A stretch of DNA of 26,180 nucleotides, from NCBI GenBank assembly GCA_049314555.1, contig JBMOEW010000039.1:1-26180 (forward strand), read 5' to 3'. Source of the DNA: REEB509 sp049314555 (GTDB taxonomy: Bacteria; Pseudomonadota; Alphaproteobacteria; Caulobacterales; Aquidulcibacteraceae). The notes below the pieces were generated by a model. That model did not search any database and was not told where the DNA came from. It saw nothing but the letters and a program-made list of their open reading frames with translations. The translations under genes and the position numbers were made by a program. This document shows, one piece after another, positions 16,408-23,813 of the stretch (its first letter is position 1; each line of letters begins with the position of its first letter).

Positions 16408-17073
16408 ATGACTTCGAAGATCTTTCTTGCCACGCTCACGGCTGGGGCGTTGGCCTTGAGTGGATGTACCACTGTGGACCCACAATCGGGCGAGCGCGTG
16501 CCCAATCGCACCATGACCGGGGTGATTGTCGGAGCGATCGGCGGGGCCGCGGCCGGCACCATGGCGGGCGGTGATGATGGCCGCAATGCCGCGGTGGGCG
16601 CTGTGGTGGGCGCGATCGCTGGGGGCGCGGTGGGCGCTTACATGGACCGCCAGGAGCGTCAGCTGCGCGAGCAACTTGCTGGCTCTGGGGTGCAGGTGGA
16701 GCGCGTCGCAGAAGACCAAATCCGCCTGGTGATGCCATCTGACATCACGTTTGACACCGCTTCAGCCGATATCCGCGGCCAGTTCCGGCCAATTTTGGTG
16801 GATGTCTCTTCGGTTTTGGAAGCCAATCCGTCGAGCATGATTGACGTGATCGGTCACGCAGATTCGCGCGGCTCTGATGACTACAACCTCGACCTTTCCG
16901 AGCGGCGGGCGATGGCTGTTTCGTCGCTGCTGCTGAACAACGGCGTGCAGCGGCAGCGGGTGCTCGCCTACGGGCGGGGCGAAAGTGAGCCTGTGGCAGA
17001 CAACTCAACCCCAGAGGGTCAACAGCTCAATCGGCGCGTTGAGATCCGCGTGCGGGCTGTGACACAGGGCTAA
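16408..17073 (+). CDS. OmpA-family outer-membrane lipoprotein with glycine zipper
   Basis: This 221-residue lipoprotein has signal peptide MTSKIFLATLTAGALALSGC (lipid-attachment Cys20). Next comes a glycine-zipper region of two GxxxG-rich hydrophobic stretches (about 38-80), then an OmpA-like peptidoglycan-binding domain (about 105-220) with SDITFDTASADI, GHADSRGSDDYNLDLSERRA and LNRRVEI. It resembles the YiaD/Pal-type proteins that tether the outer membrane to peptidoglycan. The ATG at 16408 has AGGGG 5 nt upstream. It is followed by the oxygenase gene after 33 nt, possibly in one transcript. The exact role is unknown. Confidence 0.9.
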   Translation: MTSKIFLATLTAGALALSGCTTVDPQSGERVPNRTMTGVIVGAIGGAAAGTMAGGDDGRNAAVGAVVGAIAGGAVGAYMDRQERQLREQLAGSGVQVERVAEDQIRLVMPSDITFDTASADIRGQFRPILVDVSSVLEANPSSMIDVIGHADSRGSDDYNLDLSERRAMAVSSLLLNNGVQRQRVLAYGRGESEPVADNSTPEGQQLNRRVEIRVRAVTQG

Positions 17074-17106
17074 GTCTTCACCAAATCGTAAGGTGGCGCG
17101 GCAATC

Positions 17107-17796
17107 GTGAATGGCATGAGCCTTTCTGAATCTGCCGCGCCGCTTCGTTTTGTTCCACGCCTTGGGGCGTCGGAATGGTGGGTAGGCAATCCCGCCTCGC
17201 TGGCGTTGGTTGATTTGCACACCGCCCCGCCGGCACTTGTCACCCAGAGGCACCTGCTGGATGCGCGACAGTGTCAGCTGCTAATTGCCGCCAGTGAGCG
17301 GATCGCACCGCGCAGGGACGCTAATCCCTTTTGGGACGGGCGATGCGCAACGCTCGACATGATGCCGGACTCTGAGCGAGAAGCACGCGCGCTTTTGCAG
17401 CAAGTGCGGCTGATCACACAATTGACGATCATCCAGAAAGTGCGTCCGCCCTATGTGACGTTTGGCGATACTACGCAGCTTGTGCGGTGGGATCCGGGCC
17501 AGGGGCTTACACCGCATGCGGATAATATCGAACCGGACGGTCGGCCGAACGGGACGCCGCATCGGGCGTTCAGCGCGATCGTTTATCTCAACGACGACTA
17601 CGGCGGTGGTGAGACCTATTTCCCTGGCCTTGGTGTGCGCCTCAAGCCGGAAGCCGGCGGCATGGTTGCCTTCGGTTCTGGAGCGTCGCACGTGCACGGG
17701 GTAACCCCGGTTCGCGATCTGTCCCGCTTCATGATCGCGATGTGGTTCACGTTCGACAAGAGCAAGGTCGATCCGGTTCAATTTCGCGCGTTTTGA
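17107..17796 (+). CDS. 2-oxoglutarate/Fe(II)-dependent oxygenase, prolyl 4-hydroxylase type
   Basis: The 229-residue protein ends in a P4H-type 2OG-Fe(II) domain with iron ligands H137 and D139 (PHADN), distal His197 (HVHGVTPV) and the 2-oxoglutarate-binding Arg207 (SRFMIAMWF). It would hydroxylate a substrate, perhaps a prolyl residue, using O2 and 2-oxoglutarate; the substrate is unknown. The GTG at 17107 has AAGGTGG about 11 nt upstream; ATG 17116 is a possible alternative. It lies 33 nt after the OmpA-like gene. A hairpin follows its stop codon. Confidence 0.85.
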   Translation: MNGMSLSESAAPLRFVPRLGASEWWVGNPASLALVDLHTAPPALVTQRHLLDARQCQLLIAASERIAPRRDANPFWDGRCATLDMMPDSEREARALLQQVRLITQLTIIQKVRPPYVTFGDTTQLVRWDPGQGLTPHADNIEPDGRPNGTPHRAFSAIVYLNDDYGGGETYFPGLGVRLKPEAGGMVAFGSGASHVHGVTPVRDLSRFMIAMWFTFDKSKVDPVQFRAF

Positions 17797-17801
17797 TCCG
17801 T

Positions 17802-17846
17802 AACCGCCAAGGCCCTGCGTGCTTGAATTGGCGGTTCTTCAACTTT
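17802..17846 (+). terminator. Probable terminator of the oxygenase gene
   Basis: AACCGCCAA (17802-17810) and TTGGCGGTT (17828-17836) form a perfect 9-bp stem with a 17-nt loop, starting 6 nt after the oxygenase stop codon. A moderately T-rich stretch (CTTCAACTTTT) follows on the plus strand. Confidence 0.55.
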
Positions 17847-17885
17847 TGTCGAGACAGGCTTTTGACTGCGACGCGCGTAGCCGCG

Positions 17886-17931
17886 GTGTGGGAGCTGAGG
17901 CATTTCGCTCCCACACGCTTTGCCGTTTTTT
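17886..17931. terminator. Second hairpin in the convergent gap before fadJ
   Basis: GTGTGGGAGC (17886-17895) and GCTCCCACAC (17907-17916) form a perfect 10-bp stem with an 11-nt loop. On the plus strand a run of seven T begins 9 nt after the stem; on the minus strand there is no T tract. It may back up the oxygenase terminator or end the fadJ operon by another mechanism. Confidence 0.45.
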
Positions 17932-17943
17932 TGACGCCAGACC

Positions 17944-20145
17944 TTAAGCCGCTTGTTTCGCACCGCTGCCGAAGCGGGCGTAGAAGCTCTCGCCGTTCGC
18001 CGCCATTTCCCGCAGCAGCTTGCCTGGGCGGAAGCGTTCCCCGTACTGATCAGCCAAACGGTCCGCTTCCTTCACAAAGGCTGGAACGCCCCAGAAGATG
18101 TCCATGTAGCTGACGCAACCGCCCGAGTATGGCGCAAATCCCCACGCCAGAATTGATCCGACATCGGCATCGCGGGGATCTGTGATGACGCCCTCTTCAA
18201 AGCACCGCGCAACCTCGATGCATTGACGGAAGAGATAGCGCTTTGTCAGTTCCTGCTTCATCGCCGGAGGGCATTCGGTGACTTTAGGTGTTATCCGTGT
18301 GCTGATTTCTGGCCATAGGCGCTTTGGCTTGCCGGCTTCATCGTACTCATAGAAGCCCTTCGCGGCTTTTCGTCCGAGCCTGCCCTTTTCTTCGACCATC
18401 CACCCCATCAGAGCGCCACGTGGGTCTTGCAGATAGTTTTCGCCAGCGGCTTCGGCCATTTGCCGACCCACTTTGAAGGCTGTGTCCAGGCCCACGGAAT
18501 CAGTCACTTCAAGGGGGCCCATCGGCATGCCGCACTGGCGACCGACGTTTTCGATGATTGCCGGTGCCACACCCTCCATCAGCATTTCCATGCCTTCGGT
18601 GGTGTAGGTTCCAAAGCAGCGCGAGGTGTAGAAACCGCGGGCATCGTTCACGACGATCGGGGTCTTTTTGATCTTCAAGACGTAGTCAATCGCCTTGGCG
18701 AGCGTTTCTTTTGTGGTCTGCTTACCCATGATGATCTCCACCAGGCCCATACGCTCGACCGGAGAGAAGAAGTGAATGCCGATGAAGTTATGCGGTCGTA
18801 CGGACGCTTTTGCCAGACCGGTGATCGGCAAGGTTGATGTGTTTGATCCGAACACGGCATTTTCGCCAAGCACCGCTTCGGCCTTTTTTGTTACTTCGGC
18901 CTTCAGGTCTGGATTCTCAAACACCGCTTCGACGACAAGATCGGCACCGGCGATCAAGGCGTAGTCCGTCGTCGGTGTTATAAGGGCCAGAAGGGCATCG
19001 CCTTTTTCTTTGGTCAGCTTGCCGCGGGAGACGTCTTTGTCCACGAGCTTGCGGGAATAGTCCTTGCCCTTCTCAGCGCCTTCGACGCTGACATCTATCA
19101 GGATGGTTTCGACCCCCGCCTTGGCTTGTACGTAGGCAACGCCCGCACCCATCAGGCCAGCGCCGATAACCGCCACCTTCTTGATTTCCGTGATCGGAAC
19201 ATCGGCCGGGCGATTTGCGCCCTTGCCCAGGGCCTGCATGTTCAAGAACAGGGTACGGATCATCGCCTTGGCTTGCGGCGTTTGCATCGTCTTGACGAAG
19301 TACCGCGTCTCGATGCGCAGGGCTGCATCGATCGGCACCTGGATGCCTTCGTAGATCGCCGAGAGAATGTTCTTTTGAGCCGGATAATTGCCGAAGGTTG
19401 ACTTGGAGGTCAGGGCGTTGCCGCCGATGAAGGTCATTGAGCCGCCGGCGCTATAGGGACCGTCCTTGACGCGGAAGCCCTTCACGTCCCAGGGGGCTTG
19501 CGCCTTTGGGTTTGCCTTGACCCACGCTTTGGCCGCTTCCACCGTTTGTCCTGGCGCCACCAGTTCGTTGACGATGCCCAGGCTTTTGGCCTCGGCTGGC
19601 TTTTTGGGCTCGCCCTGCAGGATCATCATCGCGGCGCTCTGTACACCGATCAAACGTGGCAGGCGTTGCGTTCCGCCGGCCCCTGGCAACAGGCCAACCT
19701 TGGACTCCGGAAGGCCGAATTGGCTTTTGGGATTATCGGCGGCCACGCGATAGTGGCAGGCGAGCGCGATTTCCAGACCACCGCCGAGGGCTAGCCCCTC
19801 CAACGCGCAGGCGACGGGTTTGCCGCAGGTTTCAAGGGCGCGGAGGGTTTTGTTCAAGGTGAACGCATTGTCGAATGCCGACTTCAGGGCCGCTTGCGGA
19901 TCGGTGCTGTTGGCTTGGCCGGCGTTTTGGTTCATCTCGCCCAGATCAGCGCCGGCGCAAAACCCGGTTGCCTTGCCGGATGTGAAGACAACGCCTTTGA
20001 TCTTTTCGTCCGCCTTTACCATATCGGCGATCTGGGCGATTTCTTTCATCACCGTGGCCGTGATTGTGTTCATCGTGCGCCCTGGCACGTCGAACGAGAA
20101 CACCGCGATGCCATCGGCGTCCAGCTCATACTTGAAGTTTTCCAT
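17944..20145 (-). CDS. fadJ: Bifunctional enoyl-CoA hydratase / 3-hydroxyacyl-CoA dehydrogenase (FadJ/FadB type)
   Basis: This 733-residue enzyme catalyses the second and third steps of beta-oxidation. The N-terminal crotonase domain (about 1-190) has the oxyanion loop GFCAGADL and the two catalytic glutamates E125 (GGGLE) and E147 (GLPES). The dehydrogenase part begins near 322 with the NAD motif GAGLMGAG (328-335), and GIHFFSPVERMGLVEII holds the catalytic histidine. The C-terminal 3-hydroxyacyl-CoA dehydrogenase repeats follow. I start at ATG 20145, where GGGAG lies 6 nt upstream; the longer upstream frame overlaps the preceding gene. It is the last gene of the MerR-led operon, 10 nt after the DJ-1/PfpI gene. 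Confidence 0.95.
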   Translation of the reverse strand: MENFKYELDADGIAVFSFDVPGRTMNTITATVMKEIAQIADMVKADEKIKGVVFTSGKATGFCAGADLGEMNQNAGQANSTDPQAALKSAFDNAFTLNKTLRALETCGKPVACALEGLALGGGLEIALACHYRVAADNPKSQFGLPESKVGLLPGAGGTQRLPRLIGVQSAAMMILQGEPKKPAEAKSLGIVNELVAPGQTVEAAKAWVKANPKAQAPWDVKGFRVKDGPYSAGGSMTFIGGNALTSKSTFGNYPAQKNILSAIYEGIQVPIDAALRIETRYFVKTMQTPQAKAMIRTLFLNMQALGKGANRPADVPITEIKKVAVIGAGLMGAGVAYVQAKAGVETILIDVSVEGAEKGKDYSRKLVDKDVSRGKLTKEKGDALLALITPTTDYALIAGADLVVEAVFENPDLKAEVTKKAEAVLGENAVFGSNTSTLPITGLAKASVRPHNFIGIHFFSPVERMGLVEIIMGKQTTKETLAKAIDYVLKIKKTPIVVNDARGFYTSRCFGTYTTEGMEMLMEGVAPAIIENVGRQCGMPMGPLEVTDSVGLDTAFKVGRQMAEAAGENYLQDPRGALMGWMVEEKGRLGRKAAKGFYEYDEAGKPKRLWPEISTRITPKVTECPPAMKQELTKRYLFRQCIEVARCFEEGVITDPRDADVGSILAWGFAPYSGGCVSYMDIFWGVPAFVKEADRLADQYGERFRPGKLLREMAANGESFYARFGSGAKQAA

Positions 20146-20155
20146 TACGGTCTCC

Positions 20156-20836
20156 CTACGGATGTTTGGCAATTGCTTGACTGGATAGGACGGCACGAAG
20201 CTCGCCGGCGAATTCCTCGACCCGGCTGGCATAGAATTTTGTCATCCCCGCGCCTTGCTCGGCCCCGGCTTGCTCAAAGGTTGAAGGCGGCGCTGGATCA
20301 TATTCCAAGGCTACTTGAACGGCATGGGCCGCGCGGCTGCCTGCAACCTTCGCAAGAACGGCCAACGCGAAATCGATCCCGGCTGTGACGCCGCCGCCGG
20401 TTATGGTGTTACCGTCAAACACCACACGGGACTGCGTGGGGAGTGCGCCGACTTCGGACAACAGATGGTGGTAGGCCCAGTGGGTGGTGGCGCGCTTGCC
20501 GCGCAGCAGCCCTGCCGCGCCAAGAATAAACGCACCCGTGCAGACGCTTGTGACGTAGGTTGCGGTCCCCCCTGTTGCGGCCACGAAGGTCAGGGTTTCT
20601 GCGTCTGCCATTGCTTGGGAAACACCGAATCCGCCAGGCACACAGATCATGTCCAGCGGCGGGGCTTGGGCAAACGTTCCAGTGGGAACCAACGAAAGGC
20701 CACAGTCTGAAGGAACGGGGTCTAGGGTTTTGGCGAGGATATGGGTTGTTGCTCCAGGCATGCGGTGCAAGACCTGGAGCGGCCCGGTGAAATCGAGCTG
20801 CGTTACATTTGGAAAAAGTACGAAACCGATGTTCAC
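20156..20836 (-). CDS. DJ-1/PfpI-family protein, isonitrile hydratase-like
   Basis: This 226-residue protein begins MNIGFVLFPNVTQLDFTGPL, typical of the DJ-1/PfpI glutamine-amidotransferase-like fold, and has the nucleophile elbow SVCTGAFILGAAGLL with Cys99, followed by ATTHW. That combination resembles isonitrile hydratases and the N-terminal domain of GlxA-type regulators, but no AraC helix-turn-helix is present. The start is GTG 20836 with GGAG 7 nt upstream. It sits between the thiolase (23 nt before) and fadJ (10 nt after), so it is part of the beta-oxidation operon. A role in removing reactive carbonyls or handling thioesters is possible but unproven. Confidence 0.82.
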   Translation of the reverse strand: MNIGFVLFPNVTQLDFTGPLQVLHRMPGATTHILAKTLDPVPSDCGLSLVPTGTFAQAPPLDMICVPGGFGVSQAMADAETLTFVAATGGTATYVTSVCTGAFILGAAGLLRGKRATTHWAYHHLLSEVGALPTQSRVVFDGNTITGGGVTAGIDFALAVLAKVAGSRAAHAVQVALEYDPAPPSTFEQAGAEQGAGMTKFYASRVEEFAGELRAVLSSQAIAKHP

Positions 20837-20859
20837 CGCGCCGCTCCGTGGACTGAAGA

Positions 20860-22071
20860 TCAGACGCGTTCTATGATCGTGGCTGTGCCCATGCCGCCGC
20901 CGACACACAAGGTGGCCAGCGCCGTGGACTTGCCGGTGCGCTCAAGCTCATCAAGCACGGTGCCCAAAATCATCGCGCCCGTGGCACCCAGCGGATGGCC
21001 CATCGCGATGGCGCCGCCATTGACGTTCATCTTGCCGTGGTCGATGTCCAGGGCCTGCATCATCCGCAAGACCACAGCGGCAAACGCTTCGTTCAGCTCA
21101 TAGAGGTCGATGTCACCCACCGCCATGCCGGCCTTCTTGAGCGCCTTTAGGGAAACAAATTCCGGTCCGGTCAGCATGATAGAGGGCTCTGAGCCGATCG
21201 ACGCCATCGCTTTGATCCGTGCACGGGCTTTCAGACCCAAGCGTTCGCCCATCTCCTTTGTGCCGATCAAGATGCCCGCGGAGCCATCGACGATGCCTGA
21301 GGAGTTGCCGGCGTGGTGCACGTGGTTGACGGCTTCCACTTCCGGGTAGCGTTGCATGATAACCTGGTCAAATCCCGGCATCATTTCGCCCTGCATCTTG
21401 AAGGACGGTTCGAGCCCGGCAAGGCTTTGCATATCTGTGGACGGACGAATTGTTTCGTCTTGGGCAAGAATTGTAACGCCCAATTGGTCGCGCACGCCCA
21501 CAACCGACCGATTGAAACGCCCTTCAGCCCAGGCGCGTGCGGCGCGCTTGTGACTTTCGACAGCGTAAGCATCCACATCATCGCGGGAAAAGCCATACTT
21601 GGAGGCGATCATGTCTGCGGAAATGCCCTGGGGCACAAAGTAGCTGCGCAGCGCCGAGTGCGGATCTGTTGGCCAGGCGCCGCCATCAGATCCCATCGGT
21701 ACTCGGCTCATGCTTTCAACGCCGCCGCCGATGGCAAGTTCCGCTTCGCCGCTCATAACCTTTGCAGCCGCCATGTTCACCGCTTCCAGCCCGGACGCGC
21801 AAAAGCGATTGATCTGCACACCACCGGTGGTTTCGGAATAACCCGCCGCCAACACTGCGGTTCTGGCAATCACACTGCCCTGCTCTCCGACCGGCGAAAC
21901 GACCCCCAACACCACATCATCGACGTGGGCGGTATCGAGACTGTTCCGGTCGCGGAGGTTTTCCAAAACCTGCGTGGCCAGGGCAAGGGCTGTAACCTCA
22001 TGCAGGCTTCCGGTGTTTTTTCCTTTGCCGCGCGGGGTGCGAACTGCATCAAAAATATAGGCGTCAGCCAT
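20860..22071 (-). CDS. Acetyl-CoA acyltransferase (thiolase)
   Basis: This 403-residue thiolase cleaves 3-ketoacyl-CoA with CoA to release acetyl-CoA, the last beta-oxidation step. The nucleophile is Cys91 (INRFCASGLEAVN); the other catalytic residues are His359 (GHPLGATGA) and Cys389 (TLCVGGGMG). ATG 22071 (MADAYIFDAVRTPRG) has GGAGAG 6 nt upstream; the in-frame ATG at 22098 is less likely. With the FadJ-type enzyme downstream it would form the trifunctional machinery (FadA/FadI role). It follows the OsmC gene after 104 nt, the longest gap in the operon, in which I find no convincing promoter. Confidence 0.95.
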   Translation of the reverse strand: MADAYIFDAVRTPRGKGKNTGSLHEVTALALATQVLENLRDRNSLDTAHVDDVVLGVVSPVGEQGSVIARTAVLAAGYSETTGGVQINRFCASGLEAVNMAAAKVMSGEAELAIGGGVESMSRVPMGSDGGAWPTDPHSALRSYFVPQGISADMIASKYGFSRDDVDAYAVESHKRAARAWAEGRFNRSVVGVRDQLGVTILAQDETIRPSTDMQSLAGLEPSFKMQGEMMPGFDQVIMQRYPEVEAVNHVHHAGNSSGIVDGSAGILIGTKEMGERLGLKARARIKAMASIGSEPSIMLTGPEFVSLKALKKAGMAVGDIDLYELNEAFAAVVLRMMQALDIDHGKMNVNGGAIAMGHPLGATGAMILGTVLDELERTGKSTALATLCVGGGMGTATIIERV

Positions 22072-22175
22072 GGAAGTCTCTCCAACGATTTCGCCCACAG
22101 GGACCGGAGGCGTCCGTAGTTACCATCCGCTGTCCGCACGCTGGGCCCTGCATGCGGCGGTGACATAAACTGGTG

Positions 22176-22637
22176 TCAATGACCTTCGATGACGATCTCA
22201 CCACGGAACGAATTGGCAATGAAGCACGCCTCGTGACTCTTGTGGTGGATGGCCTCGATCTCTTCTGGGCTGGGCCGCTTTTCACCCGACCAGGCAATCT
22301 GGGGCTTCAGGGTTACCTTGGTGAGCGCCATGCGCCCGCGTTCGTCCTTACCCAGAACACCTTCGGCGTGGTCGACGTAGGAATCTATCAGGAAGCCGCC
22401 GCGACGGGCGAAATCCAAAACAAACAGCATGTGGCACATGCTCAACGAGGCAACCAGCATCTCTTCGGGATCTGCTGCATCTGACGCCGACAGCGGAGCC
22501 CGCACGACGCTTGGCGCTGCGGACCCGTCGATGCCCACGCCGCCATCAAAAGTGATCCGGTGTCGGCGCGAATATTGGCCGTCCAGGAAGGACTGATCGC
22601 CCCGCTCCCAGGTGACGGTTGCAGTGTGAGCGGCCAT
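22176..22637 (-). CDS. OsmC-family protein
   Basis: This 153-residue protein is an OsmC/Ohr-fold member. It has the paired redox cysteines Cys68 (SLSMCHMLF) and Cys138 (HEACFIANS) and the acidic PEEM motif before the first. Such proteins are thiol-dependent peroxidases that reduce organic or lipid hydroperoxides. Its ATG overlaps the stop of the preceding acyl-CoA dehydrogenase by one base (TGATG), so the two are translationally coupled. Within this operon it may deal with fatty-acid hydroperoxides or oxidants made by dehydrogenase flavin chemistry; that is inference. Confidence 0.88.
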   Translation of the reverse strand: MAAHTATVTWERGDQSFLDGQYSRRHRITFDGGVGIDGSAAPSVVRAPLSASDAADPEEMLVASLSMCHMLFVLDFARRGGFLIDSYVDHAEGVLGKDERGRMALTKVTLKPQIAWSGEKRPSPEEIEAIHHKSHEACFIANSFRGEIVIEGH

Positions 22638-23800
22638 CAGAGCGTCCTTGCGATCAAGAGTTTCATGACTTCATTCGCCCCGCCGTAAATGCGCTGGACG
22701 CGGGCGTCGCGGAACATGCGACCGATTTCCATTTCGTTCATATAGCCCCAGCCGCCGTGCAACTGAAGGCACTCGTCGACCAGTTTGCACTGTATATCGG
22801 ACACCCAGTATTTGGCCATCGATGCGGTGGCGGCGTCGAGCTTGCCTTCAAGCAGGAGATCGGTGCAGTAGTCGCAAAACACCTTTGCCACCGTGGCTTC
22901 GGTCTTGCACTCGGCCAACTTGAACTGCGTGTTCTGGAAATCGGCGATCGATTTGCCGAACGCTTTGCGGGTTTTGACGTAGTCGATGGTGAGCGCCAAA
23001 GCGCGTTCCATCATGGCAACGCCTTGGATGCCGATCTGCAGGCGCTCTGAGGCTAGTTGCTGCATCAATTGGATGAAGCCTTGGCCTTCGTCGCTGCCCA
23101 GCAAATTGGATGTCGGTACACGGACATCTTCGAAAAACAGCTCGCTGGTGTCTTGGGCATCTTGGCCAACCTTGTCGAGGTTTCGGCCGCGACGAAAGCC
23201 CTCGACTTCGTCGGTTTCGACGATGATGAGGGAGGTGCCCTTTGCGCCTTGGGTGGGGTCGGTTTTGGCGACCACGATGATCAGGTTGGCGGTCTGGCCG
23301 TTGGTGATGAAGGTTTTGGAGCCGTTGAGGACGTAGTGGTTGCCGTCCTTTTTGGCGGTGGTTTTGACGCCTTGCAGATCAGAGCCTGCGCCCGGTTCTG
23401 TCATGGCGATGGCGCCGACTAGTTCGCCGGTGGCCATGCGCGGCAGCCATCTGGCTTTTTGTTCGGGCGATCCGTAGTGCCAAAGATAAGGGGCAACAAT
23501 CGCGTTGTGGAGCGGCAGGCCGAACCCGTCGATGCCCATCTCGCCCATGGCGTACATGATCACTGCATCGTGGCGGAAATCGCCGCCGGAGCCACCGTAT
23601 TCTTCGGGCGCGGCGACGCAGAGAAGGCCAGCCTCCCCTGCCTTCAGCCACATCTCACGATCGACGATGCCGTTCTCGCGCCATTTGGCCACTTTCTCAG
23701 GCGGCGCTTCGCGGGCAAAAAAGTCCCGCACCGCTTTGTCGAAGATGTTGAGCTCTTCGCTTTCACGCCATTTGGGGGTGGCGACGTTCAGGGCTTGCAT
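22637..23800 (-). CDS. Acyl-CoA dehydrogenase, long-chain (LCAD-like)
   Basis: This 387-residue FAD enzyme oxidises acyl-CoA to trans-2-enoyl-CoA. The signatures are AIAMTEPGAGSDL (residues 130-141), TFITNG (163-168) and LDAATASMAKYW...LQLHGGWGYM, which closely resembles mammalian long-chain acyl-CoA dehydrogenase. The usual glutamate position of SCAD/MCAD (YEG) is glycine here (IYGGANEVMK), while E252 in SERLQIG sits where LCAD carries its catalytic base. The chain length or branching of the substrate is not certain from sequence. ATG 23800 has AGGAG 9 nt upstream, overlapping the preceding stop codon. Confidence 0.93.
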   Translation of the reverse strand: MQALNVATPKWRESEELNIFDKAVRDFFAREAPPEKVAKWRENGIVDREMWLKAGEAGLLCVAAPEEYGGSGGDFRHDAVIMYAMGEMGIDGFGLPLHNAIVAPYLWHYGSPEQKARWLPRMATGELVGAIAMTEPGAGSDLQGVKTTAKKDGNHYVLNGSKTFITNGQTANLIIVVAKTDPTQGAKGTSLIIVETDEVEGFRRGRNLDKVGQDAQDTSELFFEDVRVPTSNLLGSDEGQGFIQLMQQLASERLQIGIQGVAMMERALALTIDYVKTRKAFGKSIADFQNTQFKLAECKTEATVAKVFCDYCTDLLLEGKLDAATASMAKYWVSDIQCKLVDECLQLHGGWGYMNEMEIGRMFRDARVQRIYGGANEVMKLLIARTL

Positions 23801-23813
23801 CTTTGGCTTCTCC

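Noticed and set aside
21313..22119. 268-residue plus-strand frame
   Set aside because: It is antisense to the thiolase gene and has no recognisable motif or ribosome site.
22174..22179. Perfect TTGACA (minus strand) at the end of the OsmC gene as a thiolase promoter
   Set aside because: It overlaps the stop codon and no -10 element lies 15-19 bp downstream (CGCATG at the 17-bp position).
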